NCBI RefSeq assembly: GCF_018362775.1
Contig: NZ_JAGYXY010000001.1
Location: 775,651-839,650 of the forward strand
Origin: Alistipes montrealensis
GTDB taxonomy: Bacteria > Bacteroidota > Bacteroidia > Bacteroidales > Rikenellaceae
Direction: 5' to 3'
Length of the DNA stretch: 64,000 nt
In this document: piece after piece, positions 16,116 through 25,846 of the stretch
Layout of the letters: each line of letters starts with the position of its first letter
How positions within the stretch are numbered: position 1 is the first letter of the stretch
Notes under the pieces: model-generated
Told to the model about the DNA's origin: nothing
Seen by the model: the letters and a program-made list of their open reading frames with translations, nothing else
Database searches by the model: none
Made by a program: the position numbers and the translations under genes

Positions 16116-18119
16116 ATGGAACCGAACAAAATCCAGACTTCGCTGCCCGAAAACGCCTACCGCGAACTCAAGCCGGGCGAAGAGTACGTTCCCGTGATGC
16201 CCGCCTCGTCGAATCCGAAGGAGGTGACGCCTTATTCCGTCATCATGGGCATCGTCATGGCCATCGTCTTCTCGGCCGCCGCCGCATTCCTCGGCCTCAA
16301 GGTCGGCCAGGTCTTCGAGGCCGCCATCCCGATCGCCATCATCGCCGTGGGCATGGGATCGGTACTGGGCAAGAAAAACATGCTGGGGCAGAACGTCATC
16401 ATCCAGTCGATCGGCGCCTCGTCGGGCGTGATCGTCGCCGGAGCGATTTTCACCCTCCCGGCGCTCTACATCCTGGGGCTCGACGCCGCCTTCTGGCAGG
16501 TGTTCCTCTCGTCGTTGTTCGGCGGCCTGCTGGGCATCGTGCTGTTGATCCCCTTCCGCAAATACTTCGTCAAGGAGATGCACGGCAAATACCCCTTCCC
16601 CGAAGCCACGGCGACCACCGAAGTCCTCGTCTCGGGCGAGAAGGGCGGTAACCAGGCCAAACTGCTGGCCGTCGCGGGACTCGTGGGCGGATTGTACGAC
16701 TTCGTGGTCGGCACGTTCGGACTGTGGACCGAGTCGGTCTCGACACGCATCTGCGAATGGGGCAACGTCGCCGCCGACAAGTTCAAAGTAGTCTTCGGAC
16801 TCAACACCTCGGCCGCCGTGCTGGGCCTGGGATACATCATCGGCCTGAAATACGCCATGATCATCACCGCAGGCTCGTGTCTCGTGTGGTTCATACTCGT
16901 GCCGATGGTCGGCTCGCTGGCCGACGCCGTCGACCCCGCCGCAATGGTCTCGCTGCTGGGCGTCACGCGTGCCGACATCCTCGCCAACCCGCAGTCGATC
17001 TTCACGGCAGAAAATCTCTTCGCCTTCATCGGCAAACCCATCGGCATCGGCGGCATCGCCATGGCCGGTATCATCGGCATCATCCGCCAGTCGAAAATCA
17101 TCCGCCAGGCCGTAGGCCTCGCAGTCTCGGAGTTCGGCGGCGGCAAAAGCGTGGTCGCGGCTCCCGAGCGTACACAGCGCGACATTTCGATGAAACGCAT
17201 CCTCACCATTCTGATCGCCACACTCATCTCGATCTTCGTCTTTTTCCACGTCGGGCTTCTCGACGGCTGGGCACAATCCGTCACGGCCATCCTGATCGTC
17301 TTCGTCATCGCATTCCTCTTTACGACCGTTGCGGCCAACGCCATCGCCATCGTGGGTACAAACCCCGTTTCGGGCATGACGCTGATGACGCTGATTCTCT
17401 CGTCGCTGGTGCTGGTGAGCGTCGGCCTGAGCGGCACGACGGGCATGACCGCAGCGCTCGTGATCGGCGGCGTGGTCTGCACGGCCCTTTCGATGGCGGG
17501 CGGCTTCATCACCGACCTCAAGATCGGCTACTGGCTCGGCACGACGCCCAAGAAGCAGGAAGCGTGGAAATTCCTCGGCACGTTCGTTGCTGCAGCAACC
17601 GTGGCCGGCGTAATGATCATCCTCAACAAATCCTACGGCTTCGTAGGCGAAGGGGCGTTGGTCGCCCCGCAGGCCAACGCCATGGCGGCTGTGATCCAGC
17701 CCCTGATGACCGGCGGCCAGACCCCGTGGATGCTCTACTTCTGCGGTGCGGCGCTGGCGCTGGTACTGACCTCGATCGGCGTTCCGGCCCTGGCCTTCGC
17801 GCTGGGCATGTTCATCCCGATGGAGCTGAATGCCCCGCTGGTCGTGGGCGGACTGGTGGCCTGGTTCGTCTCGAACCGTTCGAAGGACGAAGGGCTGAAC
17901 AAGGCCCGCTTCGACCGCGGCACGCTGATCGCCTCGGGCTTCATCGCCGGCGGCGCGCTGATGGGTGTGGTAAGCGCCATCCTGAAATTTGTCGGCGTCG
18001 ACTGGTTCCTCTCCGGCTGGGCTTCGTCGAACGCTGCCGAGTGGACCGGCCTTGCGATGTACCTCGTACTGATCGGCTACTTCGCATGGCACACCCTGCG
18101 GGCAAAAAAGGAAGAGTAA
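16116..18119 (+). CDS. OPT family oligopeptide transporter
   Basis: 667 residues from the ATG at 16116 (MEPNKIQTSLPENAYRELKPGEEYVPVMPA), the typical N-terminus of prokaryotic OPT proteins. About 14-16 hydrophobic helices follow, with family motifs SVIMGIVMAIVFSAAAAFLGLKVGQ, AIPIAIIAVGMGS and a PFPEATATTEVL segment. OPT carriers are proton-coupled importers of small peptides (some relatives import iron-siderophore complexes) in the inner membrane. The next gene, 19 bp downstream, encodes peptidase T, which cleaves tripeptides, so peptide import followed by cytosolic breakdown is the likely joint role (inference). Confidence 0.92.
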   Translation: MEPNKIQTSLPENAYRELKPGEEYVPVMPASSNPKEVTPYSVIMGIVMAIVFSAAAAFLGLKVGQVFEAAIPIAIIAVGMGSVLGKKNMLGQNVIIQSIGASSGVIVAGAIFTLPALYILGLDAAFWQVFLSSLFGGLLGIVLLIPFRKYFVKEMHGKYPFPEATATTEVLVSGEKGGNQAKLLAVAGLVGGLYDFVVGTFGLWTESVSTRICEWGNVAADKFKVVFGLNTSAAVLGLGYIIGLKYAMIITAGSCLVWFILVPMVGSLADAVDPAAMVSLLGVTRADILANPQSIFTAENLFAFIGKPIGIGGIAMAGIIGIIRQSKIIRQAVGLAVSEFGGGKSVVAAPERTQRDISMKRILTILIATLISIFVFFHVGLLDGWAQSVTAILIVFVIAFLFTTVAANAIAIVGTNPVSGMTLMTLILSSLVLVSVGLSGTTGMTAALVIGGVVCTALSMAGGFITDLKIGYWLGTTPKKQEAWKFLGTFVAAATVAGVMIILNKSYGFVGEGALVAPQANAMAAVIQPLMTGGQTPWMLYFCGAALALVLTSIGVPALAFALGMFIPMELNAPLVVGGLVAWFVSNRSKDEGLNKARFDRGTLIASGFIAGGALMGVVSAILKFVGVDWFLSGWASSNAAEWTGLAMYLVLIGYFAWHTLRAKKEE

Positions 18120-18138
18120 CATTTAATCTGCAACGACA

Positions 18139-19356
18139 ATGGACTTGAAAGAACGTTTTCTGAAATACGTATCGTTCGACACGCAGTCGGACGAAAACAG
18201 CACGACATTCCCCTCGACCGAAAAACAGAAGGTCCTGCTCGCGGCCCTGCGCGACGAAATGGAGACCCTCGGCATGACCGAGGTCACGATGGATCAATAC
18301 GGCTATGTGATGGGCACGATCCCCGCCTCGAAAGGGTGTGAGAACGCCCCCGTCATCGGCTTCATCGCCCACGTGGACACCTCGCCCGACATGAGCGGCA
18401 AGGAGATCAAACCCCGTGTGATCGAAGAGTACGACGGCAGCGACATCCCGCTCAACGGACAACTCACGATGAAGGTTTCGGACTTCCCCGAACTGACCTT
18501 CTTCAAGGGCCACACGCTGATCCATACCGACGGCACGACGCTGCTCGGCGCCGACGACAAGGCGGGCGTCGCAGAGATCATGACTGCCGCGGAATACCTG
18601 CTCTCGCACCCCGAGATCAAACACGGCAAAATCCGCATCGGCTTCACCCCCGACGAGGAGGTGGGCCGCGGCGTCGATTTCTTCGACGTGAAGGCCTTCG
18701 GCGCCGACTTCGCCTACACGGTCGACGGCGGCATGGAGGGCGAACTGGAGTATGAAAACTTCAACGCCGCGAGCGCGAAGATCGAGATCCAGGGCCGCAA
18801 CGTCCACCCGGGTTACGCCAAGGCGAAGATGATCAACGCCATCGACGTGGCATGCGAGTTGCAAAGTTTGCTGCCCGCCTCGGAACGCCCGCAGTTCACC
18901 GAAGGATACGAAGGATTCTACCACTGCGTCGGGCTCAACGGCACGGTCGAAAATGCCTCGGTAAGCTACATCATCCGCGACCACGACGCCGACAAGTTCG
19001 AGCAGAAGAAGGTCTTCATGTGGGCGTGCGTCGACCTGCTGAAAAAGAAATACGGCGACGACGTGCTGAAACTCACGCTCAAGGACCAGTATTTCAACAT
19101 GCGCAAGATGGTCGAGCCGCACCCGCAGGTGATCGACAAAGCCCTGAAAGCGATGGAGACGGCCGGCGTGAAACCGCTCGTAAGGCCCATCCGCGGCGGA
19201 ACCGACGGCGCACGTCTCTCGTTCATGGGACTGCCCTGCCCCAATCTTTTCACCGGCGGCATGAACTTCCACGGCAAATTCGAATACTGCTCGCTCACGA
19301 CGATGCACAAGGCCCAGCAGGTGATCCTGAACCTGGCGCAGCTGTGGTGCGAATAA
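18139..19356 (+). CDS. pepT: peptidase T (tripeptide aminopeptidase)
   Basis: 405 residues, M20B metallopeptidase, full length. Zinc-site motifs are FIAHVDTSPD (His, Asp), LLGADDKAGVAEI (bridging Asp), FTPDEEVGRG (catalytic Glu and metal Glu), YTVDGG and, near the end, GGMNFHGKFEYCSL with the last His. The enzyme removes the N-terminal residue from tripeptides in the cytosol. It lies between the oligopeptide transporter and the NAD synthase in one operon with gaps of 19 and 11 bp. Confidence 0.96.
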   Translation: MDLKERFLKYVSFDTQSDENSTTFPSTEKQKVLLAALRDEMETLGMTEVTMDQYGYVMGTIPASKGCENAPVIGFIAHVDTSPDMSGKEIKPRVIEEYDGSDIPLNGQLTMKVSDFPELTFFKGHTLIHTDGTTLLGADDKAGVAEIMTAAEYLLSHPEIKHGKIRIGFTPDEEVGRGVDFFDVKAFGADFAYTVDGGMEGELEYENFNAASAKIEIQGRNVHPGYAKAKMINAIDVACELQSLLPASERPQFTEGYEGFYHCVGLNGTVENASVSYIIRDHDADKFEQKKVFMWACVDLLKKKYGDDVLKLTLKDQYFNMRKMVEPHPQVIDKALKAMETAGVKPLVRPIRGGTDGARLSFMGLPCPNLFTGGMNFHGKFEYCSLTTMHKAQQVILNLAQLWCE

Positions 19357-19367
19357 AAAGATAACCT

Positions 19368-21293
19368 ATGGACAATTTCGGTTTTCTGAAGGTAGCGGCG
19401 GCTATTCCGCACGTACGGGTCGCCGACTGCGACTACAACACCGAGCGGATGGTCGCGATGGCCGAGGAGGCCGCCCGGCGGGGCGTCGAGATCGTAGCAT
19501 TCCCCGAACTGAGCGTCACGGCCTACACCTGCGGCGACCTCCTGTTACAGCCGACGCTGCTCGACGCAGCCGACACGGCGCTGGAACGCCTCGTGCGCGC
19601 CACGCGTAAACTGCCCCTCACGCTGATCGCAGGCGTCCCCTTGCGCCACGGCTCGACACTCTACAACTGCGCCGTGGTCTTTACGCAGGGGCGTGTGCTG
19701 GGGGTAGTCCCCAAGACCCATATCCCCGACTACGGGGAATTCTACGAAAACCGCTGGTTCGCATCGGGCGCCGGAATTTCCGAAGAACACATCGTCGTCG
19801 CAGGCCACGAGGCCGACTTCGGCGCCGACCTCACGTTCGAAATCAACGGCACGGAATTCGGCATCGAAATCTGCGAGGACCTCTGGACTGCCATGCCTCC
19901 GTCGTCGCAACTAGCGCTCAACGGCGCAAAAGTAATCTTCAACCTCTCGGCCTCGCCCGAAGCGGTCGGCAAGCACGCCTACCTGCGGCAACTCGTGGCC
20001 CAGCAGTCGGCCCGCGCAATCGCGGCCTACGTCTACTGCTCGGCTGGCTTCGGCGAATCCTCCACCGACCTCGTGTTCGCCGGCAACGGCATCATCGCCG
20101 AAAACGGCGCAGTGCTGCGCGAGTCCGCACGCTTCTCGCCCGACGAACAACTCGTCGTCGCCGACGTGGACATCGAGCGGCTGGAATTCGAACGCCGCCG
20201 CAACACCTCGTTCCGCGCGAACGAAGGAGCTACGGAGAACACCGTCATCGAAATGGAGATTCCCGAAGGACTCCGCGGCGTGGTGCTCGACCGCGACATC
20301 GACCCGATGCCCTTCGTTCCCAAGGACGAGACGGACCGGAGCGAACGCTGCGAGGAAATCTTCCAGATCCAGTCGCACGGACTGGCCCAGCGGCTGACCC
20401 ACACCCGTGCCGAAAAAGCCGTCGTCGGCATTTCGGGCGGACTCGATTCGACCCTCGCACTGCTCGTCACGGTCCGGACTTTCGACAAACTGCGGCTCGA
20501 CCGCTCGGGCATCATCGGAATCACAATGCCCGGATTCGGAACCACCGACCGCACCTATAACAATGCGCTCTGCCTGATGCGCGGGCTGGGCGTCACCATC
20601 CGCGAAATCCCCATCCGCGACGCCTGCCTCCAGCACTTCAGGGATATCGGCCTCGACCCTGCGGACCGCTCGGCAGCCTACGAAAACGCCCAGGCGCGCG
20701 AACGCACGCAAATCCTGATGGACGTAGCCAACATGGAATGCGGACTCGTGGTCGGCACGGGCGACCTCTCGGAACTGGCGCTGGGCTGGGCCACCTACAA
20801 CGGCGACCAGATGTCGATGTACGGCGTCAACGCCTCGGTTCCCAAGACCCTGGTGCGCCATCTGGTGAAATGGGCCGCCCACACGGAGAAAGACGCCGCC
20901 ACGCGCGCCGCGCTGCTCGACATCATCGACACCCCCGTCAGCCCCGAGTTGCTCCCGGCCGACGCCGAAGGGAAAATCGCGCAGAAAACCGAGGACCTCG
21001 TGGGTCCCTACGAACTTCACGATTTCTTCCTCTACAATTTCCTGCGCGCGGGATACGGCCCGGCGAAAATCCTGCTGCTGGCCGAACAGGCCTTCGACGG
21101 GAGCTACGACCGCGCTACGATCCTCCGGTGGCTCACCGTCTTCTTCCGCCGCTTCTTCACCCAGCAATTCAAACGTTCGGCCATGCCCGACGGCCCGAAG
21201 GTGGGTTCGGTAGCCCTTTCGCCCCGCGGCGACTGGCGCATGCCCTCCGACGCCTCGGCGGCGGCGTGGCTGCGCGAACTCGACGAACTATAA
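19368..21293 (+). CDS. nadE: glutamine-dependent NAD+ synthase
   Basis: 641 residues, two domains. The N-terminal nitrilase-type glutaminase (about 1-280) has the Glu-Lys-Cys triad in [26 protein letters not shown] and [10 protein letters not shown]. The C-terminal synthetase (about 320-641) has the ATP-pyrophosphatase loop [13 protein letters not shown], then [15 protein letters not shown] and [14 protein letters not shown]. It converts nicotinate adenine dinucleotide to NAD+ using glutamine-derived ammonia. Full length for the family. A separate nadC occurs at 54807-55661. Confidence 0.96.
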   Translation: MDNFGFLKVAAAIPHVRVADCDYNTERMVAMAEEAARRGVEIVAFPELSVTAYTCGDLLLQPTLLDAADTALERLVRATRKLPLTLIAGVPLRHGSTLYNCAVVFTQGRVLGVVPKTHIPDYGEFYENRWFASGAGISEEHIVVAGHEADFGADLTFEINGTEFGIEICEDLWTAMPPSSQLALNGAKVIFNLSASPEAVGKHAYLRQLVAQQSARAIAAYVYCSAGFGESSTDLVFAGNGIIAENGAVLRESARFSPDEQLVVADVDIERLEFERRRNTSFRANEGATENTVIEMEIPEGLRGVVLDRDIDPMPFVPKDETDRSERCEEIFQIQSHGLAQRLTHTRAEKAVVGISGGLDSTLALLVTVRTFDKLRLDRSGIIGITMPGFGTTDRTYNNALCLMRGLGVTIREIPIRDACLQHFRDIGLDPADRSAAYENAQARERTQILMDVANMECGLVVGTGDLSELALGWATYNGDQMSMYGVNASVPKTLVRHLVKWAAHTEKDAATRAALLDIIDTPVSPELLPADAEGKIAQKTEDLVGPYELHDFFLYNFLRAGYGPAKILLLAEQAFDGSYDRATILRWLTVFFRRFFTQQFKRSAMPDGPKVGSVALSPRGDWRMPSDASAAAWLRELDEL

Positions 21294-21308
21294 CGGAACG
21301 CCCTATAG

Positions 21309-21911
21309 ATGATGAAAAAACTGCTATTACCCCTGCTCTCCCTGCTCCTGCTCGGCGGACCGACCGCAGCTCAGGATTGGAAAGACGCCCTGAAAAAAGC
21401 CGCCACAGCGGCCGCTGACAAAGCCACCGACGGCAAACTGACGCAATATGCCCTTGCCGGAACATGGAACTATACGGGTCCGGGCGTCAAGTTCGAAGGA
21501 GGCGACATCGCCTCGGAAGTCGGCGGTGCGGCCCTCGAAACCGCCGTCGTCAAACAACTCGAAAAAGCCTACGCGAAGGCGGGAATCCGGCCCGGCGCCG
21601 GTACGTTCACCTTCTCGAAGGACGACGACACCTTTACCGCAACGCTCGGGACCCACACACTCTCGGGGACCTACGAATACGACGCTCCGACGCACGTCGT
21701 AACGCTCCACTTCGCCAAGGGAAAATTCAACTTGGGATCGGTTCCCGGCCACGCCTACATCAGCGGCACGGAGCTGGTACTGGTCTTCCCGGTCACCAAA
21801 CTCGTCGAAGTCGTAACGGCACTCGGCAGCAAGGTTTCTTACTTTTCAACGGCTACCGCATTGCTGTCGAAATACAAGAACGTCTACGTCGGTTTTGCCT
21901 TTTCAAAATAA
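21309..21911 (+). CDS. DUF4923 family exported protein
   Basis: 200 residues with a type I signal peptide (MMKKLLLPLLSLLLLGGPTAAQ). The mature protein starts with a short amphipathic Ala/Lys helix (DWKDALKKAATAAADKATDG), followed by a beta-rich domain beginning LAGTWNYTGPGVKFEG and ending YKNVYVGFAFSK. This matches the Bacteroidota DUF4923 family, which often resembles a lipocalin-like barrel. Function is unknown. It is the last gene of the mazG-OPT-pepT-nadE operon, 15 bp after nadE, and is followed by a terminator. Either of the first two Met codons may be used. Confidence 0.8.
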   Translation: MMKKLLLPLLSLLLLGGPTAAQDWKDALKKAATAAADKATDGKLTQYALAGTWNYTGPGVKFEGGDIASEVGGAALETAVVKQLEKAYAKAGIRPGAGTFTFSKDDDTFTATLGTHTLSGTYEYDAPTHVVTLHFAKGKFNLGSVPGHAYISGTELVLVFPVTKLVEVVTALGSKVSYFSTATALLSKYKNVYVGFAFSK

Positions 21912-21960
21912 CACGGACTTTCCGGCGAAAAAAACAGAAAAAAAAATAAAAAAAATTTCA

Positions 21961-21992
21961 ATGACGGATTTACTGCAAATCCGTCATTTTTC
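21961..21992 (+). terminator. intrinsic terminator of the mazG-DUF4923 operon
   Basis: An 11-bp perfect stem (21961-21971 with 21977-21987), five-base loop and a following T-run, 50 bp after the DUF4923 stop. Confidence 0.88.
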
Positions 21993-22089
21993 ATTACGGA
22001 TTTTTATCCCTATAACCCAACTCTTTCGCAGACAGTAAGCAAATGGAGAATCTTCGTAAATAAAATATTTTACGAATTTCTTAAAGAAG

Positions 22090-22120
22090 TTGCAAAACTC
22101 CGATAAATGTTCTATTTTTA
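22090..22120 (+). promoter_or_regulatory. candidate promoter of gdhA
   Basis: TTG (22090-22092), 20-bp spacer and TATTTTTA (22113-22120), one mismatch from TAnnTTTG, 41 bp before the gdhA start in an AT-rich leader. Confidence 0.45.
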
Positions 22121-22161
22121 GGGGCGAGAAATAACACAAACCCCTCAAAATCGAATCGCTT

Positions 22162-23517
22162 ATGAACGAACAAGCCCAACAGTACGTCGAAGATTTCATG
22201 GCCCGGTTGATTACACGTAATCCCGGAGAGCCGGAATTTCACCAGGCCGTCCGCGAGGTGGCCGAATCGCTGGCGCCCCACATCGTAACCAGCCCCATCC
22301 TGCAGAAAATGAAGGTGCTGGAACGCATTGCCGAACCCGAGCGCGTGATCATATTCCGCGTACCCTGGCTCAACGACAAAGGCGAAATCGAAATCAACCG
22401 CGGTTACCGCATCCAGATGAACAGCGCCATCGGTCCCTACAAGGGAGGTATCCGTTTCCACCCCTCGGTGAACCTCTCAATCCTCAAATTCCTGGCTTTC
22501 GAGCAGACCTTCAAGAACAGCCTCACGACGCTCCCGATGGGCGGCGGCAAAGGCGGTTCTGATTTCAACCCGAAGGGGAAGTCAGACAACGAAGTGATGA
22601 AATTCTGCCAGTCGTTCATGACCGAACTGCAACGCCACATCGGCCAGGACACCGACGTTCCGGCAGGCGACATCGGCGTCGGCGGCCGTGAAATCGGCTT
22701 CATGTTCGGCCAGTACAAGCGCCTGCGCGACGAATTCACCGGCACGCTCACCGGCAAGGGCCGCGACTGGGGCGGCAGCCCGCTGCGCCCCGAAGCCACG
22801 GGCTACGGAACCTGCTATTTCGCCCAGGAAATGCTCGCCACGCGCAACGACTCGTTCAAGGGCAAGACGGTCTGCATCTCCGGCTCGGGCAACGTCGCCC
22901 AGTATGCCTGCCAGAAGGCTACGGAACTGGGCGCCAAGGTCGTGACGCTCTCCGACTCGTCGGGTTACATCCACGATCCCGAAGGCATCAGCCCCGAGAA
23001 ACTGGAATACGTCATGGAACTGAAAAATATCTTCCGCGGCCGTATCAAGGAGTACGCCGACAAGTATCCGTCGGCAACCTACTACCCCGGCGAACGTCCG
23101 TGGAGCGTAAAGTGCGACATCGCCATGCCGTGCGCCACGCAGAACGAACTGAACGGCGACGAAGCGCAGGCATTGGTTTCCAACGGCTGCATGTGCGTAG
23201 CCGAAGGCGCCAACATGCCCTCGACGCCCGACGCCATCCGCATCTTCCAGCAGAACAAACTGCTCTATGCCCCGGGCAAGGCAGCTAATGCCGGCGGTGT
23301 GGCCACCTCGGGACTCGAAATGACCCAGAACTCGATGCGCCTCACCTGGTCGCCCGAGGAGGTCGACGCCAAGTTGAAATCCATCATGCAGAATATCCAC
23401 TCAGTCTGTGTCCAGTACGGAACCCAGGCCGACGGTTACATCAACTACGTCGTGGGCGCCAACATCGGCGGTTTCATGAAGGTTGCCAACGCCATGCTCG
23501 CCCAGGGCTGCGTTTAG
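22162..23517 (+). CDS. gdhA: NADP-type glutamate dehydrogenase, hexameric class
   Basis: 451 residues, the length of class I hexameric enzymes. Substrate and catalytic motifs are GPYKGGIRFHPSVNLSILKFL, LPMGGGKGGSDFNPKGKSD (catalytic Lys) and DVPAGDIGVGGREIG; the dinucleotide domain shows CISGSGNVAQYA followed by SDSSGYIHDPEG, a pattern usually seen in NADP-preferring members. It interconverts 2-oxoglutarate plus ammonia and glutamate, the main ammonium assimilation route in many Bacteroidota. It stands alone with its own promoter and terminator, next to the peptide-import operon. Confidence 0.96.
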   Translation: MNEQAQQYVEDFMARLITRNPGEPEFHQAVREVAESLAPHIVTSPILQKMKVLERIAEPERVIIFRVPWLNDKGEIEINRGYRIQMNSAIGPYKGGIRFHPSVNLSILKFLAFEQTFKNSLTTLPMGGGKGGSDFNPKGKSDNEVMKFCQSFMTELQRHIGQDTDVPAGDIGVGGREIGFMFGQYKRLRDEFTGTLTGKGRDWGGSPLRPEATGYGTCYFAQEMLATRNDSFKGKTVCISGSGNVAQYACQKATELGAKVVTLSDSSGYIHDPEGISPEKLEYVMELKNIFRGRIKEYADKYPSATYYPGERPWSVKCDIAMPCATQNELNGDEAQALVSNGCMCVAEGANMPSTPDAIRIFQQNKLLYAPGKAANAGGVATSGLEMTQNSMRLTWSPEEVDAKLKSIMQNIHSVCVQYGTQADGYINYVVGANIGGFMKVANAMLAQGCV

Positions 23518-23532
23518 ATCACGGCAACAACA

Positions 23533-23569
23533 CAAAAAAACCGGTCGGGATACCCCGACCGGTTTTTTG
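23533..23569. terminator. bidirectional intrinsic terminator between gdhA and the PAP2-like gene
   Basis: A nine-base GC stem (23541-23549 with 23554-23562) flanked by an A-run on the left and a T-run on the right, so it can end transcription of both convergent genes. Confidence 0.92.
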
Positions 23570-23584
23570 TTTATATACGGAACC

Positions 23585-24202
23585 TTACAGAAAAAGTACC
23601 GCAAGGAGGGCTACGGCAAAACCGCCGCAGAACCCGGCCAGCACCTGCCGGCCGTTATGGCATCCGAGGTAGAGGCGCGCCGATGCGAGCGCCCCCGCGC
23701 AGAGGATCGTGACCATGAGGGGAACAAGCATGTTGCCCACGCCGACGACGTTCATCACCACGAGCAGCGCCACGACGGCCCCCATACCCGTAAGGTGGAG
23801 GCTGATTTTCCAGTAGAACGACACCACGAGGCACAGCACTTCGCAGCAGGCTGCGGCAATCATAAATTTACGCAGGAAAATCGCCGAAGGGATTTTTGCA
23901 ATGGTAATGGCGCACAGCACATAGCAGACAGCCCCGACGAGCAGCGGCAGGAACCGCTCCCTCCGGTCGTCGACCCGGTAATCGGAGATGCGGCCCAGCG
24001 AGCGCAGCACGCCGAGCGACAGGATCGGAATAACAATCGCATAGAGCGCCACCACCCACAGCAGGTAGAACTTCACATTGGGAGGATAGTGCGCGAAAGT
24101 GGTCATCGTCAGCAGCACCGCCATCAGGTAGACAGGCAGCAGAAACGGGTGCAGGACCCAGGATATGCCGGTCGAAAGTTTCGTGTAATTCATGCGTTCC
24201 AT
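23585..24202 (-). CDS. PAP2-like multipass membrane protein
   Basis: 205 residues with about six hydrophobic helices. The distribution of conserved segments resembles membrane PAP2 phosphatases: a basic loop YRVDDRRERFLPLL where motif 1 (KxxxxxxRP) should be, FYWKISLHLTGMGAV at the position of the PSGH motif, and ASARLYLGCHNGRQVLAG at the SR-x5-H-x3-D motif. The His of the third motif is kept but the Asp is Gln, and the first two motifs are imperfect, so phosphatase activity is doubtful. Third gene of the minus-strand asnS-rpoN cluster, 152 bp after rpoN. A Met three codons in (24193) is an alternative start. Confidence 0.7.
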   Translation of the reverse strand: MERMNYTKLSTGISWVLHPFLLPVYLMAVLLTMTTFAHYPPNVKFYLLWVVALYAIVIPILSLGVLRSLGRISDYRVDDRRERFLPLLVGAVCYVLCAITIAKIPSAIFLRKFMIAAACCEVLCLVVSFYWKISLHLTGMGAVVALLVVMNVVGVGNMLVPLMVTILCAGALASARLYLGCHNGRQVLAGFCGGFAVALLAVLFL

Positions 24203-24354
24203 TTATTTACATAATCCGGCGCGATCTTCACGGCGAAATTCCGGGTGCGTCGCGACAAAGCCCCGCCTGAGGCGTTTTTTGGGAGTAGGTCCGATTTGCA
24301 AACGACGCCAAAGGCGGCGGCAACAACGGCGGACAGCGATCCGACCGCCCACTT

Positions 24355-25779
24355 TTATATCTGCTTCCGCAAGCGTGCTACGGGTATTCCAAGCATCTCG
24401 CGGTATTTGGCTACGGTACGCCGCGCGATGCGGTAACCCTTCGAATTGAGGATATCCATCAGCGTCTCGTCGGTCAGCGGGCGGCGTTTGTCCTCCTCGT
24501 CGATGCACTGCTGGAGGATGTTCTTGATCTCGTAGCTCGATACCTCCTCGCCCGAATCGGTCTGCATGGCCTCCGAGAAGAGCGATTTGAGGAGGATGAT
24601 CCCGAACTGCGTCTGCACATACTTGCTGTTCACCACACGCGAAATGGTCGACACGTCGAGCCCCGTGCGATCGGCGATGTCCTTGAGGATCATCGGGCGC
24701 AGTTTCGACTTGTCGCCGTCCTTGAAATACTCCTGCTGGTAGTCCAAGATGGTCTGCATCGTGCGCATCAGCGTATCGTGCCGCTGCTTGATGGCCGAAA
24801 TAAACCACTTCGCGGAGTCGATCTTGTTCTTCACGAACTGGATAGCCTCCTTGTCCTTCTCCTTGACCAGTCCGTCGGCCCCCACCATCTCGCGGATCAT
24901 CTCCATATAGCGGCGGTTGACGCGCACCTCGGGAACGTTGTAGGAATTCAGCGAGAGGCTGAACCGCCCGTCCTGATAGTCGAGGATAAAATCGGGAATG
25001 ATATAAGGCGTGGTATCCATGCCGCCCCCGGTGTAGAGGTTCCCGGGCTTGGGCGACAGGTGCTTGATCTCGGCGATCGCATCGCGGAAATCGTCCTCGG
25101 AAATTTGCAGCCGCGCCATCAACTTCTCGTAGTGCTTCTTGACGAATTCGTCGAAGTAGTTGGTGAGAATCTTTTTGGCCAGCCGCCGCGAACGGGTGTT
25201 GATCGGCATCTGGGCCATTTGCAACAGCAGGCATTCGCGCAGATCACGGGCCCCGATGCCCGCCGGTTCGAGTTCGTGGATGATTCCGAGCAGGTGCTCC
25301 AACTCTTCGGCCGTCGTTTCGAGGCCCATCGTGAAGGCGATGTCGTCGGCCACGGACTCCAGGTCGCGGCGCAGGTAACCGTCCTCGTCGATGCTGCCGA
25401 TCAGGTAGACCGCCAGCCGCATGTCGCGCTCCGGAAGGTTGCGGTAGCCCAGTTGTTCGACGAGATATTCCTGCATCGAACGCCCTTCGGTCAGGTAGAC
25501 CGGGCGCTGCTTGTCGTCCTTCGAAAAATTGTTGATGCGACTCTTGTACGACGGCGTGTCGTCTTCACGGAGGTATTCGTCGACGGAAATCTGCTGGGGC
25601 TGCTGCTCCTCGTCTTCCGTCGAACGCTCCTCTTCTTCCAGCACGATATTGTCTTCGATTTCCTGTTTGATACGCTGTTCGAGCTGCACGGTGGGCAGTT
25701 CCAACAGCTTGATCATCTGGATTTGCTGCGGAGAGAGCTTCTGCTGAAGCGAAAGTACCTGTTTCTGATTAATAGCCAT
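24355..25779 (-). CDS. rpoN: RNA polymerase sigma-54 factor
   Basis: 474 residues. Region I is the Gln/Leu-rich N-terminus (KQVLSLQQKLSPQQIQMIKLLELP), followed by an acidic region II, the core-binding domain (LECLLLQMAQ-like, LEPAGIGARDLRECLL), the HTH region DIADRTGLDVSTISRVVNSKYVQT, and the RpoN box ARRTVAKYRE near the C-terminus. It directs RNA polymerase to -24/-12 promoters and needs AAA+ activators. Start at 25779 is supported by family alignment. It lies 67 bp downstream of asnS on the same strand, with an inverted repeat just before its start codon. Confidence 0.96.
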   Translation of the reverse strand: MAINQKQVLSLQQKLSPQQIQMIKLLELPTVQLEQRIKQEIEDNIVLEEEERSTEDEEQQPQQISVDEYLREDDTPSYKSRINNFSKDDKQRPVYLTEGRSMQEYLVEQLGYRNLPERDMRLAVYLIGSIDEDGYLRRDLESVADDIAFTMGLETTAEELEHLLGIIHELEPAGIGARDLRECLLLQMAQMPINTRSRRLAKKILTNYFDEFVKKHYEKLMARLQISEDDFRDAIAEIKHLSPKPGNLYTGGGMDTTPYIIPDFILDYQDGRFSLSLNSYNVPEVRVNRRYMEMIREMVGADGLVKEKDKEAIQFVKNKIDSAKWFISAIKQRHDTLMRTMQTILDYQQEYFKDGDKSKLRPMILKDIADRTGLDVSTISRVVNSKYVQTQFGIILLKSLFSEAMQTDSGEEVSSYEIKNILQQCIDEEDKRRPLTDETLMDILNSKGYRIARRTVAKYREMLGIPVARLRKQI

Positions 25780-25786
25780 ATTGGGT

Positions 25787-25817
25787 CCAAATTAAGAATT
25801 ACAGCATTCTAATTTGG
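25787..25817 (-). repeat. imperfect inverted repeat in the asnS-rpoN gap
   Basis: 25787-25799 pairs with 25806-25817 with one bulged base around a short loop. It lies 7 bp before the rpoN ATG on the transcribed strand and has no T-tract, so it is not a standard terminator. It could affect rpoN translation initiation. Confidence 0.35.
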
Positions 25818-25846
25818 TCTCTTCATCATTCGGGTTTGGTTTCTTC

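Noticed and set aside
24264..24280. A plus-strand hairpin with six T residues that looks like a terminator.
   Set aside because: It lies between two minus-strand genes; the T-tract faces the wrong way for them and no plus-strand gene ends here.
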